The notes under the pieces were generated by a model. It was not told where the DNA came from. It saw only the letters and a list, made by a program, of their open reading frames with translations, and did no database searches. Source: Microbulbifer aggregans (lineage in GTDB: Bacteria > Pseudomonadota > Gammaproteobacteria > Pseudomonadales > Cellvibrionaceae). From it: DNA of 64,000 nt. Positions within the stretch are counted from its first letter, which is position 1; every line of letters begins with the position of its first letter. The stretch is from assembly GCF_020524005.1 (NCBI RefSeq), contig NZ_JAIVKK010000005.1, positions 1 through 64,000 of the forward strand, read 5' to 3'. Shown here in pieces: positions 1 through 8,334 of this stretch. Made by a program: the position numbers and the translations under genes.

Positions 1-2519
1 TTGTCAATAAAACGCTCGGCAGTCAACTCGGGGCGATTCAGATAACCTCGAGCAAGTCCCGCACCGCCGATATACAGTTCTCCTACCGCGCCAACTGGCA
101 GTAAATTGAGCGCACTGTCTAAAACGTAAATATAAGTATTTTGTATAGGTTTACCAATTGGTACTACGTTGGTACAAGTCTGTGCATTATTAAAATATGA
201 GACATCAATCGAAGCCTCCGTAGGTCCGTATAAATTATATAGATTGCAATGATTGGACTGGCTATAACACCGATTGAAAGCCTGAACATGTTGAAGAGTT
301 AGAGCTTCCCCACTGCAAAAAATGTAATGCAAACTATCTGGAAACTTACCACCTTTACTTTCAAGAAAACTACAGAACACACCAAGCATTGAAGGAACAT
401 AGTGAATAACGGTTACATTATTCGTGGCAATTATATTCGAGAGCTTACCGGGATCCTTATGCGCTCCTGGATCCGCAATCACAATGGCCGCCCCGACCCA
501 ATTAGCCCATAACAATTCCCATACTGACACGTCGAATGTATAGGGGGTCTTGAGCAGCACCCTGTCAGATGCGTCAATAGGATATTCAGATTGCATCCAA
601 TGAATACGATTAACCACACCTAGATGTGGAACCATTACACCCTTAGGCTTGCCGGTAGTGCCTGACGTATAAATAATGTAGGCAAGATCGCTAGGTCGTA
701 CGTATCTACCAAGGTTGCCGCCACTATACTTAAAGGAATCTTCAAAAGTATCTAAAAACAGTATCTTTGGATTATCAGACCCAAGCAAAGAAACAATGCT
801 CTCTAGGCCCATTTTATGATTACTGGTAGATATAACCCCACTTAACCGGGTATCTTCAAAAATAAACCTAGACCGTTCATCTGGGCCTTCTGTCGAAATA
901 GGAACATAACAGAACCCCGCCTTCAAAACAGCGAGCACTGATACAACCATTTCAAAGCTACGATCAAGATAGATCCCAATCGCCTTACAAGACTTCGATG
1001 AGCCTTCAGAACAGGAACTTACAAGATGCCTAGCTAACCTATTCGCTTGAGAATTTAACTCCTTATAGGTCATCGTATCTTTTTTGAAAATCAGCGCCGT
1101 ATTATTGGGTGTCTTTTCTACCTGGGACTCGAAAATCTCGTGCAAACAAAGATCTTCAGGAAAATCAGCGTTGGCGCCACAGACAAAACCCATCAAATGT
1201 TTATCTTTACCATCAAAATCAGAAATAATTTCAGAATATTTAACTTCGGGATTTGAAAGTGCAATATCAAAAACATTGAGGAGCCCACCAAATATGGCTT
1301 CTATATCATCATCGCTAAAAAATCTTCGCTGACAAGCTATACGAATTCGATAACCTTCATATTCCGTATATTTAATACAGCGAACCTCAAAAGGCTGCTG
1401 TTTATTTACGTTATTTATCTGAACAATTGAATTTGGCCAAGAATTAGACATTCTCGAATAATCATCATAAATCACACAAACGTCTAAATTATCCTCTGAG
1501 CCTCCTATTAAATTGCTGATCTTTCTTGCTGGAAATCTCCCATGAAGCTTTGCAGCCTTGATGGATGTTCTAGTATCTAAAACTTTCTCAAGAAAACTTC
1601 CACCGAACAGGGCTTCACTGACGAAGGGAACTCGATTTGCGCACATACCCACAGCAACATCCCCATTAGATGACGACCTACCATGAAAGGTTGTACTGAA
1701 GGTTGCTACTTTATTCCCTGTATATCGAGAAAAAATTATGCCCAATGAAGCCGCTAATACGTATAGCGGACTCACATTATACTCCGAGCAAAACCTCTTG
1801 AGCTTCAAACCAATATTGGGAGACAGGCAAATTTCTCGCGATTCAGCCTCCCATCGATCGTACCTTTGATCGAACTTTTGAATTTCTGCGCCACCAATCA
1901 GTTGTCGCCAATATCTCTGGTCCGTTTGGTACTGTGCAGACTCCAAGTATTTAGTTGTCAACAATAATTCATCGCGGTATTGATAAATATCTTTCAACCA
2001 GGCAACTGATTCTCCAGACCGAATACATCCATACACCCTATGAAACAGCTTAAAGAGCTGATGGATTCCAACTCCGTCATTAACCAGATGATGAGACAGG
2101 ATAAAAATACAGCATTTTGAATCTGGTAGAAGCATCAAAACTGCCTGATTTAAGGAATGCCGTTCTTTGGGCTGAGCATCCCTTCCTAGCTGCTCCTGCA
2201 TCCATTCGAGCGCAACTTCAAATGGCCTACTCTCATCACGGAAATCCATACACTCTATTCCCGGCGGCTCTAACTCCACGCTCGAGAACGACTGCACTGG
2301 GATACCATCCCCAGAAACTATAATATTAACTCTTAGCGCATCCACATGCTTATAGAGTAACGACCAAGCCTCACGAAACAGCTCAGGCTCAATTAAATCA
2401 TCTATGAATTCCACCCAGGAAATATTCTGAAATGGCCGCCAATTCTTTAACACGCCCTCGAAATACACACTTTCTTGAGCTGGATGCAATGAAAATAATC
2501 CGCTTTTACTGAAACCCAC
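1..2519 (-). CDS. Non-ribosomal peptide synthetase, N-terminal part (C and A domains; runs off left edge)
   Basis: The minus strand is open from a GTG at 2519, preceded by GGGGGAAG, to the left edge (839 codons, no stop), so only the N-terminal part is present. A condensation domain fills about residues 5-430, with the catalytic HHLVNDG at 143-149. An adenylation domain follows: MTYKELN (A1-like), YTSGTTGKPKG (A3, ends at 627), FDVSVWE (A4, D at 663), NLYGPTE (A5, from 762) and GELYIGG (A6). Reading the specificity pocket by the GrsA positions gives D-V-W-H-F-S-L-I, which matches the known serine code (EntF type). An N-terminal C domain needs an acyl or aryl donor from another carrier protein, as EntF does. 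A serine-containing siderophore or lipopeptide is therefore plausible, but the product cannot be named from this fragment. Confidence 0.9.
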   Translation of the reverse strand, partial: MGFSKSGLFSLHPAQESVYFEGVLKNWRPFQNISWVEFIDDLIEPELFREAWSLLYKHVDALRVNIIVSGDGIPVQSFSSVELEPPGIECMDFRDESRPFEVALEWMQEQLGRDAQPKERHSLNQAVLMLLPDSKCCIFILSHHLVNDGVGIHQLFKLFHRVYGCIRSGESVAWLKDIYQYRDELLLTTKYLESAQYQTDQRYWRQLIGGAEIQKFDQRYDRWEAESREICLSPNIGLKLKRFCSEYNVSPLYVLAASLGIIFSRYTGNKVATFSTTFHGRSSSNGDVAVGMCANRVPFVSEALFGGSFLEKVLDTRTSIKAAKLHGRFPARKISNLIGGSEDNLDVCVIYDDYSRMSNSWPNSIVQINNVNKQQPFEVRCIKYTEYEGYRIRIACQRRFFSDDDIEAIFGGLLNVFDIALSNPEVKYSEIISDFDGKDKHLMGFVCGANADFPEDLCLHEIFESQVEKTPNNTALIFKKDTMTYKELNSQANRLARHLVSSCSEGSSKSCKAIGIYLDRSFEMVVSVLAVLKAGFCYVPISTEGPDERSRFIFEDTRLSGVISTSNHKMGLESIVSLLGSDNPKILFLDTFEDSFKYSGGNLGRYVRPSDLAYIIYTSGTTGKPKGVMVPHLGVVNRIHWMQSEYPIDASDRVLLKTPYTFDVSVWELLWANWVGAAIVIADPGAHKDPGKLSNIIATNNVTVIHYVPSMLGVFCSFLESKGGKFPDSLHYIFCSGEALTLQHVQAFNRCYSQSNHCNLYNLYGPTEASIDVSYFNNAQTCTNVVPIGKPIQNTYIYVLDSALNLLPVGAVGELYIGGAGLARGYLNRPELTAERFID

Positions 2520-2696
2520 GCTTCCCCCAAAAATCAAAATACAATTCGAACAACCCAGCAAAATCGCAACAAGCCACTAGAAAATAAGAAACCAACCCTA
2601 AAGTAGCTACAGGATTTCAGCGAATTATTGGACCCATATACCTTGGAAATTCATAAAAACAGCACCCGGTATTGCGCCGCCATTACGCACATATGT

Positions 2697-3557
2697 CTAT
2701 AAAGAACGGTTTACATCGTAGAGATTCATAATATCTCTCCATCCATGCGTAGCAAGTAGCTCAACTCCAGGAACGCTGTGCTTCTCTAAAATATACTTAA
2801 TATTATTTTCGGAAGACGTTACGTTTGACGTTTCACAGCGGAAATGAGGAATATGCAAAGCTTCCAGGTTCTCCATCACCTTAAATTGGCAACCCAGCTT
2901 ATAAAGCCTTATTGCAATCTCCACATCCTCTCCACCCCAACTTGTAAACCACTCATCAAACCCACCAACACGCCGAAACACCTCAGTCCGAGAAGACATA
3001 TGCCCCCCCCAGCACATAACCCAAGCTGCTGGGTTTTTGCTTATATCGAAATTCACTGAACGGCAATAATCGTATCGACAGTCATAAAATTTTTCGAACT
3101 TATTAAGCTCGTAAAATAGACTATGGTATGGCAGGTAACTTATCGTATCTTGGAGTGCGCGTGAGTTATCCATCGAAAACTCCTCAACACCATAAGATAG
3201 CCCAACGAGAACAATATCTTCTCCTCCGGCATGCATCTTTATGTGCTGTTCCAGAAGGAACTTTGATGGCAGCATCCCGCAATCGAAAATCAGAGTAACC
3301 GGGTATTTGGCAAAGTTAATCCCAACGTTTCTAGCGGCAGATAGACGGTACCCTAAATCCTCTTGATAGTGGTAACTAATATCTAAAGTTCGGCTATATT
3401 CATCCACTAAAGACTTCGTATCATCCGTGGATCCGTCATCAACGACTATTACCTCAAATTGATCACGCGACACAGATTGCCTAGAAAAACCTTGTAAAGT
3501 TTGCTCCAGTAAATCCACAGAATTATACGTAGGCACAACAACTGATATCTTGAACAT
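2697..3557 (-). CDS. Family 2 glycosyltransferase
   Basis: A 286-residue GT-A fold glycosyltransferase that probably moves a sugar from a nucleotide donor. The N-terminus reads FKISVVVPTYNS and carries the VVDDGSTDD nucleotide-binding loop near residue 40. The C-terminal third has WGGEDVEIAIRL, the acidic motif of the galactosyltransferase-like C-terminal subdomain. The longer frame begins at a TTG at 3572. The ATG at 3557 is preferred because GGGGAAAGGG lies just upstream of it and it directly precedes the conserved first strand. No signal peptide or membrane helix is visible, so it should act in the cytoplasm. It lies upstream of the synthetase on the same strand with a 177-bp gap, so it may be co-transcribed and may glycosylate that product. 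Base composition is AT-rich like its neighbour. Acceptor unknown. Confidence 0.85.
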   Translation of the reverse strand: MFKISVVVPTYNSVDLLEQTLQGFSRQSVSRDQFEVIVVDDGSTDDTKSLVDEYSRTLDISYHYQEDLGYRLSAARNVGINFAKYPVTLIFDCGMLPSKFLLEQHIKMHAGGEDIVLVGLSYGVEEFSMDNSRALQDTISYLPYHSLFYELNKFEKFYDCRYDYCRSVNFDISKNPAAWVMCWGGHMSSRTEVFRRVGGFDEWFTSWGGEDVEIAIRLYKLGCQFKVMENLEALHIPHFRCETSNVTSSENNIKYILEKHSVPGVELLATHGWRDIMNLYDVNRSL

Positions 3558-3752
3558 CCCTTTCCCCGACAATCTAACAACACTTGACCAAACAGTCTAA
3601 TTCGTAATATTATCACCCAATAATTCTTATGGCGACAAAAAAGCGATAAGTTCTAATCACACCTGAAACCCATTAAAAATAAATATTTCAGATGTAACAA
3701 TTTTTTCAAATTAAAACTTATTTGGCATATATTTTATTGATCATTAACCCAT

Positions 3753-4213
3753 ATGAAGCTTGGTTATAACGATAAAATATCTAATTTTATCCATACCTTC
3801 AACGAACACGCTCATGAGCGCGAGCTTCTATTTGGGAAATAGTCGGTTCTGCTAAGTATCTCGGGAAGGTTAAGGGCGAACACAGCGCCGAACTCTGGTA
3901 TTCAGAGGCTGATCGCTACTGAGCAGACTTCACTACAGAAACTTTGCAAAGTAAGTTGCTCACCAGAGCTCGTTCGGCAAATGTTTATTTTGGAAATGTA
4001 GATCTTACCGTATACGAAACGGTGGGAGTTCTGATGGAAATCTGAAAAACTAATGCCTTCACAACCAAGCAAGGCCCACAAGCCGCTATTGCCCGCAGCC
4101 TTGAGTCCTCTGAATCAGGCGCCGCCCAAGATGTATTCCAGCAGTTCTATTCATATGTAAGTGCACAAGCCTGGCTTGATCCGGACGACTACAAAGCTCA
4201 GTGTAATAAATGA
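3753..4213 (+). pseudogene. Decayed protein gene with one frameshift and two TGA stops
   Basis: No intact frame exists here, but coding-like text is spread over two frames. An ATG at 3753 opens a 29-codon frame ending at TAG 3840-3842. The frame then shifts, and from about 3842 a protein-like reading runs to TGA 4211-4213. It is interrupted only by TGA at 3920-3922 (after SEADRY) and TGA at 4043-4045 (after VGVLMEI). Both internal stops are one G-to-A change away from TGG, so tryptophan was probably lost at both places. The conceptual product of about 150 residues ends in AWLDPDDYKAQCNK. I do not recognise the family. It lies beside the toxin-like cassette and could be the relic of a similar gene. 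Confidence 0.5.
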
Positions 4214-4220
4214 CCAGCGG

Positions 4221-4454
4221 TCAAGAAAGCCACTTAATGTGCTGTAGAGCCTCTGTGACACACTGCACTACGCGGTAGTATTTAAAATTTTCGGGGGTAT
4301 TGTCGATCCAGCTGAGGGCTCGACCGTGAAAAAAACATGAAATTTTACTTTCACGCCACATGCCGGCGACGTATGCAAGACCTGAGCTCTGCCGCAGGCC
4401 ATGAGTATGCGGTATATTCAGCGGTTTCCCGCCCTCAGAGAGCATCCAGACCAC
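4221..4454 (-). CDS. Doubtful small ORF, 77 codons
   Basis: An open frame starting at GTG 4454, with an ATG three codons in, and no clear ribosome-binding site. The product has no signal peptide, no membrane helix and no motif I recognise. It is convergent with the pseudogene to its left and 32 bp from the membrane-protein gene on its right. It may be a remnant of decayed accessory DNA. The stretch 4214-4486 holds nothing else that I can identify. Confidence 0.15.
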   Translation of the reverse strand: MVWMLSEGGKPLNIPHTHGLRQSSGLAYVAGMWRESKISCFFHGRALSWIDNTPENFKYYRVVQCVTEALQHIKWLS

Positions 4455-4486
4455 GAGCCGATCTTGGATAAAGGTAATATTTATGA

Positions 4487-4951
4487 TTACTTTACTTGGC
4501 GGGCTCTCGGTTCTTCCAACAAAATCTCAAACCACATCGCCTCAAGTCCTTGCGCACCGGCCTCGATGATTTTTTCCTGCGCTTCAGCAATATCCTCAAC
4601 ACTCAATCCTACATCCAGAATATCGCCCACAATGAACTCTTCACCTTCTGACTTTGCCGATCCTCCAGTGATATGGAGACAGCCAGTGTAACCAGCTTTG
4701 GTTTTCAGGGTCACAGTTTCACCAGGCTCTATCTGGATGCCATATAGCTTTGATGGCGATTCGGATGAAGTGCTGGCCCGAGATCCAAAAGAAAAAAGTG
4801 GGATCAGCCATCCCGCCTCTTTAGAGTGCTTTTCTGAATGAACTTTTAAAGTGAGATAGGCAAGTCTGATGATCAAACACACAGCCAGAAAGACTAGAAT
4901 TACACGAGCGATATCAATAGCTAAATCAAGCTTATCCATTGCATTTTCCAT
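4487..4951 (-). CDS. Hypothetical single-pass membrane protein
   Basis: A 154-residue protein of no family I recognise. One hydrophobic helix spans about residues 15-36 (ARVILVFLAVCLIIRLAYL), followed by a charged linker. A C-terminal soluble domain has a small beta-rich part (IEPGETVTLKTKAGYTG) and then an acidic helix. The ATG at 4951 is chosen because AGGTGG lies just upstream. An ATG at 4963 is in frame and also has GGAG upstream, but that site falls inside the direct repeat beginning at 4964, so the repeat may have supplied it. It reads in the same direction as the toxin-like cassette but is separated from it by the repeat. It may be an additional immunity or accessory protein, though nothing in the sequence proves this. 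Confidence 0.55.
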   Translation of the reverse strand: MENAMDKLDLAIDIARVILVFLAVCLIIRLAYLTLKVHSEKHSKEAGWLIPLFSFGSRASTSSESPSKLYGIQIEPGETVTLKTKAGYTGCLHITGGSAKSEGEEFIVGDILDVGLSVEDIAEAQEKIIEAGAQGLEAMWFEILLEEPRARQVK

Positions 4952-4963
4952 ACCACCTACCAT

Positions 4964-5125
4964 GGCAGCTCCGTAAGTGTCCTGCGCCTGAAAAGACTAC
5001 TTTGACTCCAAAAGGCACACTCCGCCCTCACTTCTTATCAATACAGCTCTTATCCAGGTATAGTGATGCAAATGGAGAAGCTTCAGAGCTCGACATATTC
5101 AGTTATGTGGCTATCTTATTTATTC
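4964..5125 (+). repeat. Left copy of a ~160-bp direct repeat
   Basis: This stretch is clearly homologous, in the same orientation, to 8175-8334. Both copies start with GGCAGCTCCGTAAG, keep AAAGGCACAC in the middle, share an identical 23-bp block (5083-5105 and 8293-8315), and end in TTATTC. The first bases can form a small hairpin (ACGG or ATGG against CCGT). The two copies bracket the lipoprotein, membrane protein, toxin and transposase genes. Confidence 0.8.
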
Positions 5126-5143
5126 TCTTGCTATTTATTAGCC

Positions 5144-5494
5144 TTATTTCTCTCGAAACAAGATATATATTTTTTCACTATCTATTGGCGCCCATCGATA
5201 GCTACGCTTTTCATCACCCTTAGAGAAAACCACCTCAACCTCCTCTAAATCAACGGAATCGGGCAAGTCGTTAATATCGATTTTTTTCCCCAAAGGCGAT
5301 ATCGCATAGACTGCGACATAAACCCGATTCTCATATATATACTCCCAGACGTCTTCTATACGTCGCTCCTCTTCAGAAGCAGCCGCACTAGACTCGACGC
5401 CCAAAAACAATGTGTCCAGCTCACTCACACCATCACCAGACCCGCAGCCAACAAAAGCCAGCGCGAATACTAATACACCAAAAATTCTACCCAT
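5144..5494 (-). CDS. Small lipoprotein, probable immunity or accessory protein
   Basis: A 116-residue lipoprotein. The ATG at 5494 overlaps by one base the TGA of the upstream membrane-protein gene, and it gives a proper lipoprotein signal: MGRIFGVLVFALAFVGC with the lipobox cysteine at residue 17. A longer frame upstream has no such signal. The mature part is acidic, with many E and D residues around 40-60, and ends in YILFREK. I do not recognise a domain. It is the last gene of a translationally coupled trio with the 118-residue membrane protein and the 338-residue glycine-zipper protein. Outer-membrane or periplasmic location next to a toxin-like gene suggests protection or delivery, but this is inferred from context only. 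Confidence 0.7.
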   Translation of the reverse strand: MGRIFGVLVFALAFVGCGSGDGVSELDTLFLGVESSAAASEEERRIEDVWEYIYENRVYVAVYAISPLGKKIDINDLPDSVDLEEVEVVFSKGDEKRSYRWAPIDSEKIYILFREK

Positions 5495-5850
5495 CAATTT
5501 ATTCCATTCACCTGCACAATCGCCCAACCAGTTACCATAAGAAGAAAGGCAAACCACATACCAAACAAGTGAAATATTAGTTGTCGACGCGCAACGACAG
5601 GCAAATTAGCAAAAACTTCCCTAACACCTGCTCGCTCTGCCCTTGTACTGCTGAGACAGTAAATAGCCCAATCTGCAAAAAGGACCATTATTGAAAATAA
5701 AAAACCAAAGTTCTCAGAATGTCCATAAATTTTCTTATTAATCGATTTGCTATGGGTGCAATAAAATAAAATTGCGTTAATCAGCACCAATACCGAAACA
5801 GCGAAGAAACCCAAAATAAATAAAAATGCAACCAACTCACGTAGAGTCAT
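5494..5850 (-). CDS. Three-helix membrane protein, probable immunity protein
   Basis: A 118-residue inner-membrane protein with three predicted helices (about residues 8-30, 47-67 and 91-113) joined by short polar loops. Its ATG overlaps the upstream stop in an ATGA arrangement (5847-5850), and its own stop overlaps the next start by one base, so the three genes are translated together. Small multi-helix membrane proteins encoded directly after glycine-zipper, membrane-inserting effectors commonly serve as immunity proteins. That role is proposed here by position and topology. No family is recognised and no motif supports enzymatic activity. Confidence 0.7.
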   Translation of the reverse strand: MTLRELVAFLFILGFFAVSVLVLINAILFYCTHSKSINKKIYGHSENFGFLFSIMVLFADWAIYCLSSTRAERAGVREVFANLPVVARRQLIFHLFGMWFAFLLMVTGWAIVQVNGIN

Positions 5851-6863
5851 TGGACAGAAACCTCATAGATCTTGCTCGCTGACCATTCACCGGCGTCTCC
5901 GCCAATCTTAGAGCCGCTATAACCTCCCACTCCCCCCACGGCTATACCACACCAAAGGATGCTACTCCCAAGCGTTTCGACACCAAATAACAAGTTGCAT
6001 GCAGAGTAACCCAGAAAGCCTCCAACCATACCACCTAGGATACTACCTGAAACCTTTCCAGGCTCGACAAACCTTGCGCGCGTACAGCGATCCGACTCCG
6101 GTTCAAATGCGCAGGCCTTTTGAATATTAGCGGCACCACCAATAACTTCCAGCCCTATAGCAACATATCCGAGCCTATTAAACACCTTCGCGGTGCGCTT
6201 CAAATTCTGATAGTTGTTCTCAAACCCTTTAATGCCATCGACATATCCCTGCATCTTCCACTGATGAACGGTAGCTTTACTACTGATCCCAAGTTGACGC
6301 TTCAGGCTCCTAGCAGACTCCGGGTTACCGAACAGCTCTCTCTTGAGCATCCCATTCATGGCTTGATCAAGTTGGAAAAATAGCAATTTACGCTGACTGA
6401 AAAAGTGATTTGTTGGCAATTTACCGTGTGTTTGGTATGAGGCCCCATGAAATCGGTCTAGCTGCTCGAGAATGCGCTTTACATGGTCAGCTCGGCGGGC
6501 GAAGTAGTTGTTCACCCAGCCATACATTGGTGCGGTATATGTAGTGACATTACTCAGTAGTGCATAGTTACGTGCAAGTGTTTTTCGCTCATTTTCTGCC
6601 ATTGCCGCCAACTCGGCATCAACCTGCCGAGCCACCGCCTGCATAACCACCTCCCAGCGCTGGCAAGAGCTCGCATCGGGAGGAGTCACAATTACCATTT
6701 GTCCCGGCTCAATCCGGGATTTTAGGTGTGCATTTACCTGCACAAAATGCTCACGCGTTTTTTCAGACGGATAATCGTAAATTACGCGCATGATTTGATC
6801 GATGCTGTAATAGCCGTCCGCGATGAAGAACATCGCCTCATCTGGAATTGGATCCTTATCCAT
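5847..6863 (-). CDS. Probable membrane-acting toxin: LysM-like N-terminus, C-terminal glycine zippers
   Basis: A 338-residue protein with a strong ribosome-binding site (AAGGAGGAGCAG before ATG 6863). Residues about 15-60 resemble a LysM module: a motif of the type SIDQIMRVIYDYP, then IEPGQMVIVTPPD. A helical middle region follows (about 70-235). The last 70 residues hold two glycine-rich hydrophobic segments with GxxxG spacing (GSILGGMVGGFLGY near 273-286, and GIAVGGVGGYSGSKIGG near 306-322), the pattern of membrane-inserting glycine zippers. There is no signal peptide, so export would need a dedicated secretion system. LysM plus glycine-zipper proteins next to small membrane proteins are typical of type VI effectors with their immunity proteins. 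No type VI genes lie in this window, so the role is inferred. Confidence 0.7.
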   Translation of the reverse strand: MDKDPIPDEAMFFIADGYYSIDQIMRVIYDYPSEKTREHFVQVNAHLKSRIEPGQMVIVTPPDASSCQRWEVVMQAVARQVDAELAAMAENERKTLARNYALLSNVTTYTAPMYGWVNNYFARRADHVKRILEQLDRFHGASYQTHGKLPTNHFFSQRKLLFFQLDQAMNGMLKRELFGNPESARSLKRQLGISSKATVHQWKMQGYVDGIKGFENNYQNLKRTAKVFNRLGYVAIGLEVIGGAANIQKACAFEPESDRCTRARFVEPGKVSGSILGGMVGGFLGYSACNLLFGVETLGSSILWCGIAVGGVGGYSGSKIGGDAGEWSASKIYEVSVQ

Positions 6864-7128
6864 CTGCTCCTCCTTGAGCTCCGCGGCACTTGGACCCTAA
6901 GTATTCACCACTACAAAACAGAAATAAACGGTCATTTATTGTACAGACGTACCGCCAAGCTAAACACGGGCCACAATAACGCCTCAGAATTAGGTGCTTA
7001 TCCATCAGTGAAATTCTTTCAATCTTCGACATATCACGCCGAGAACGAGAAATAGCGCAAAGGCATCCAGCCAATACGAAGCACAAACCGCCAAGGCTAT
7101 TGCACTTTCTAAACACGCAATCACAATA

Positions 7129-7158
7129 CTGGCTATATATACACCCCTGTATAGCCAG
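7129..7158 (+). promoter_or_regulatory. Perfect inverted repeat directly before the transposase start codon
   Basis: CTGGCTATA (7129-7137) and TATAGCCAG (7150-7158) form a perfect 9-bp stem with a 12-base loop, ending two bases before the ATG at 7161. It covers the place where a ribosome-binding site should be, so it could hold translation of the transposase down, as a leader hairpin does in IS200. It could also be a recognition palindrome. The rest of 6864-7128 shows no gene I can support. Confidence 0.55.
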
Positions 7159-7160
7159 CG

Positions 7161-8147
7161 ATGACGAGACCACGTAAAACGCTAATCAGCGTTGACAGCA
7201 CACCCTACTACCACTGCGTCTCGCGCTGTGTACGACGGGCTTTCCTGTGCGGGAGGGACAATCGTACCGGGCAGAGCTTTGAGCACCGCCGACAGTGGGT
7301 CGAAGACCGGCTCCTGGAGCTGGGCCGTATATTTGGACTGGATATCTGTGCGTATGCGGTAATGAGCAATCACTACCATGTGGTCTTGCACATCAATACA
7401 GCGAAAGTAGCCAACTGGAATCTGCATGAAGTGGTGGAACGCTGGCATCAGCTATTTAAAGGGTCGCCCCTCTCTCAACGATTTGTGTGTGGCGAGGTGT
7501 TGGATTCCGCCGAGCAATTTCGTCTCTCGGAGATCGCGGACGTCTGGCGCGCACGCCTTGCCGATATCAGCTGGTTTATGCGAATCCTCAATGAGTCTAT
7601 TGCCCGTGAAGCCAATCGGGAGGATAGGTGCAGCGGTCGTTTTTGGGAGGGGCGTTTTAAGTCTCAGGCACTTTTGGATGAGCAGGCTCTGGCCGCCTGT
7701 ATGGCCTATGTGGACCTCAACCCGATTCGCGCAAAGATGGCAGCCACACCGGAAACATCTGACCACACTTCTGCCAAAAAGCGCATCTCGGCCGCCAGTG
7801 AGCGTCGGCAACCCGCAGGGCTGATGCCCTTCGCCGGTAATCCCCGGAGCGGTATACCAGAAGGCCTCCCCTTCCGACTCCAGGATTACCTGGAACTGGT
7901 GGACTGGAGTGGCCGTTGCCTGCGTGAAGATAAGCGCGGAGCTATTGCTGGCCAACTGCCACCAATCCTCAAGCGCTTGCAGATAGACCCCAGGCACTGG
8001 CTCTATCTCAACCGACACTTTGAGAGCCGTTTCAAAAGCCTGGTGGGAAGCGCCGAAGCGGTACGTGGAGCATGCGATAAGCTTGGCAAGCACTGGGCCC
8101 ACGGTATTCGAGACTGCGAGCGCCTCCTTTCACCACAAGCTACTTAG
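7161..8147 (+). mobile_element. REP-associated tyrosine transposase (RAYT, IS200-like Y1 family)
   Basis: A 328-residue single-strand DNA transposase of the HUH/Y1 superfamily. The N-terminus (TPYYHCVSRCVRRAFLCG, about 14-31) is typical of RAYT proteins. The metal-binding HUH motif is HYH at 71-73 within MSNHYHVVLH. The likely catalytic tyrosine is Tyr183 in MAYVDLNPIRA. RAYT proteins are single-copy domesticated relatives of IS200 transposases that act on REP palindromes instead of on their own ends. Two REP-like palindromes occur elsewhere in this window. A hairpin sits against its start codon, and a 160-bp direct repeat with a tandem array begins 28 bp after its stop. The gene is GC-rich compared with the toxin cassette to its left. 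Confidence 0.9.
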
Positions 8148-8174
8148 CTCTCCCCCCTTCATAGCATCGACTAC

Positions 8175-8334
8175 GGCAGCTCCGTAAGTTTGCTGTGCCT
8201 GAAAATACCAATTTGGCACAAAAAGGCACACCCAGAATCCCCTTCTGATCGGTACGGCTCTCATCAGGCATGGTTATGCCAATGGAAAGAGCTCAGAGCT
8301 CGACATATTCAGTTAGTGGGTGTCCTTTTTATTC
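8175..8334 (+). repeat. Right copy of the ~160-bp direct repeat
   Basis: Homologous to 4964-5125 in the same orientation, beginning 28 bp after the transposase stop. Its last 62 bases (8273-8334) are also the first, diverged member of the 62-bp tandem array that follows. Confidence 0.8.

Noticed and set aside
3920..4045. TGA read as selenocysteine or tryptophan
   Set aside because: No downstream Sec-type stem-loop was seen, a frameshift is also present, and the other genes use TGA as stop.
4221..4454. Confident gene call for the 77-codon frame
   Set aside because: No ribosome-binding site or recognisable motif; kept only as a doubtful entry.
6856..7173. Minus-strand frame of 105 codons before the toxin gene
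   Set aside because: It covers the intergenic region and overlaps both neighbours, has odd cysteine-rich text and no ribosome-binding site.
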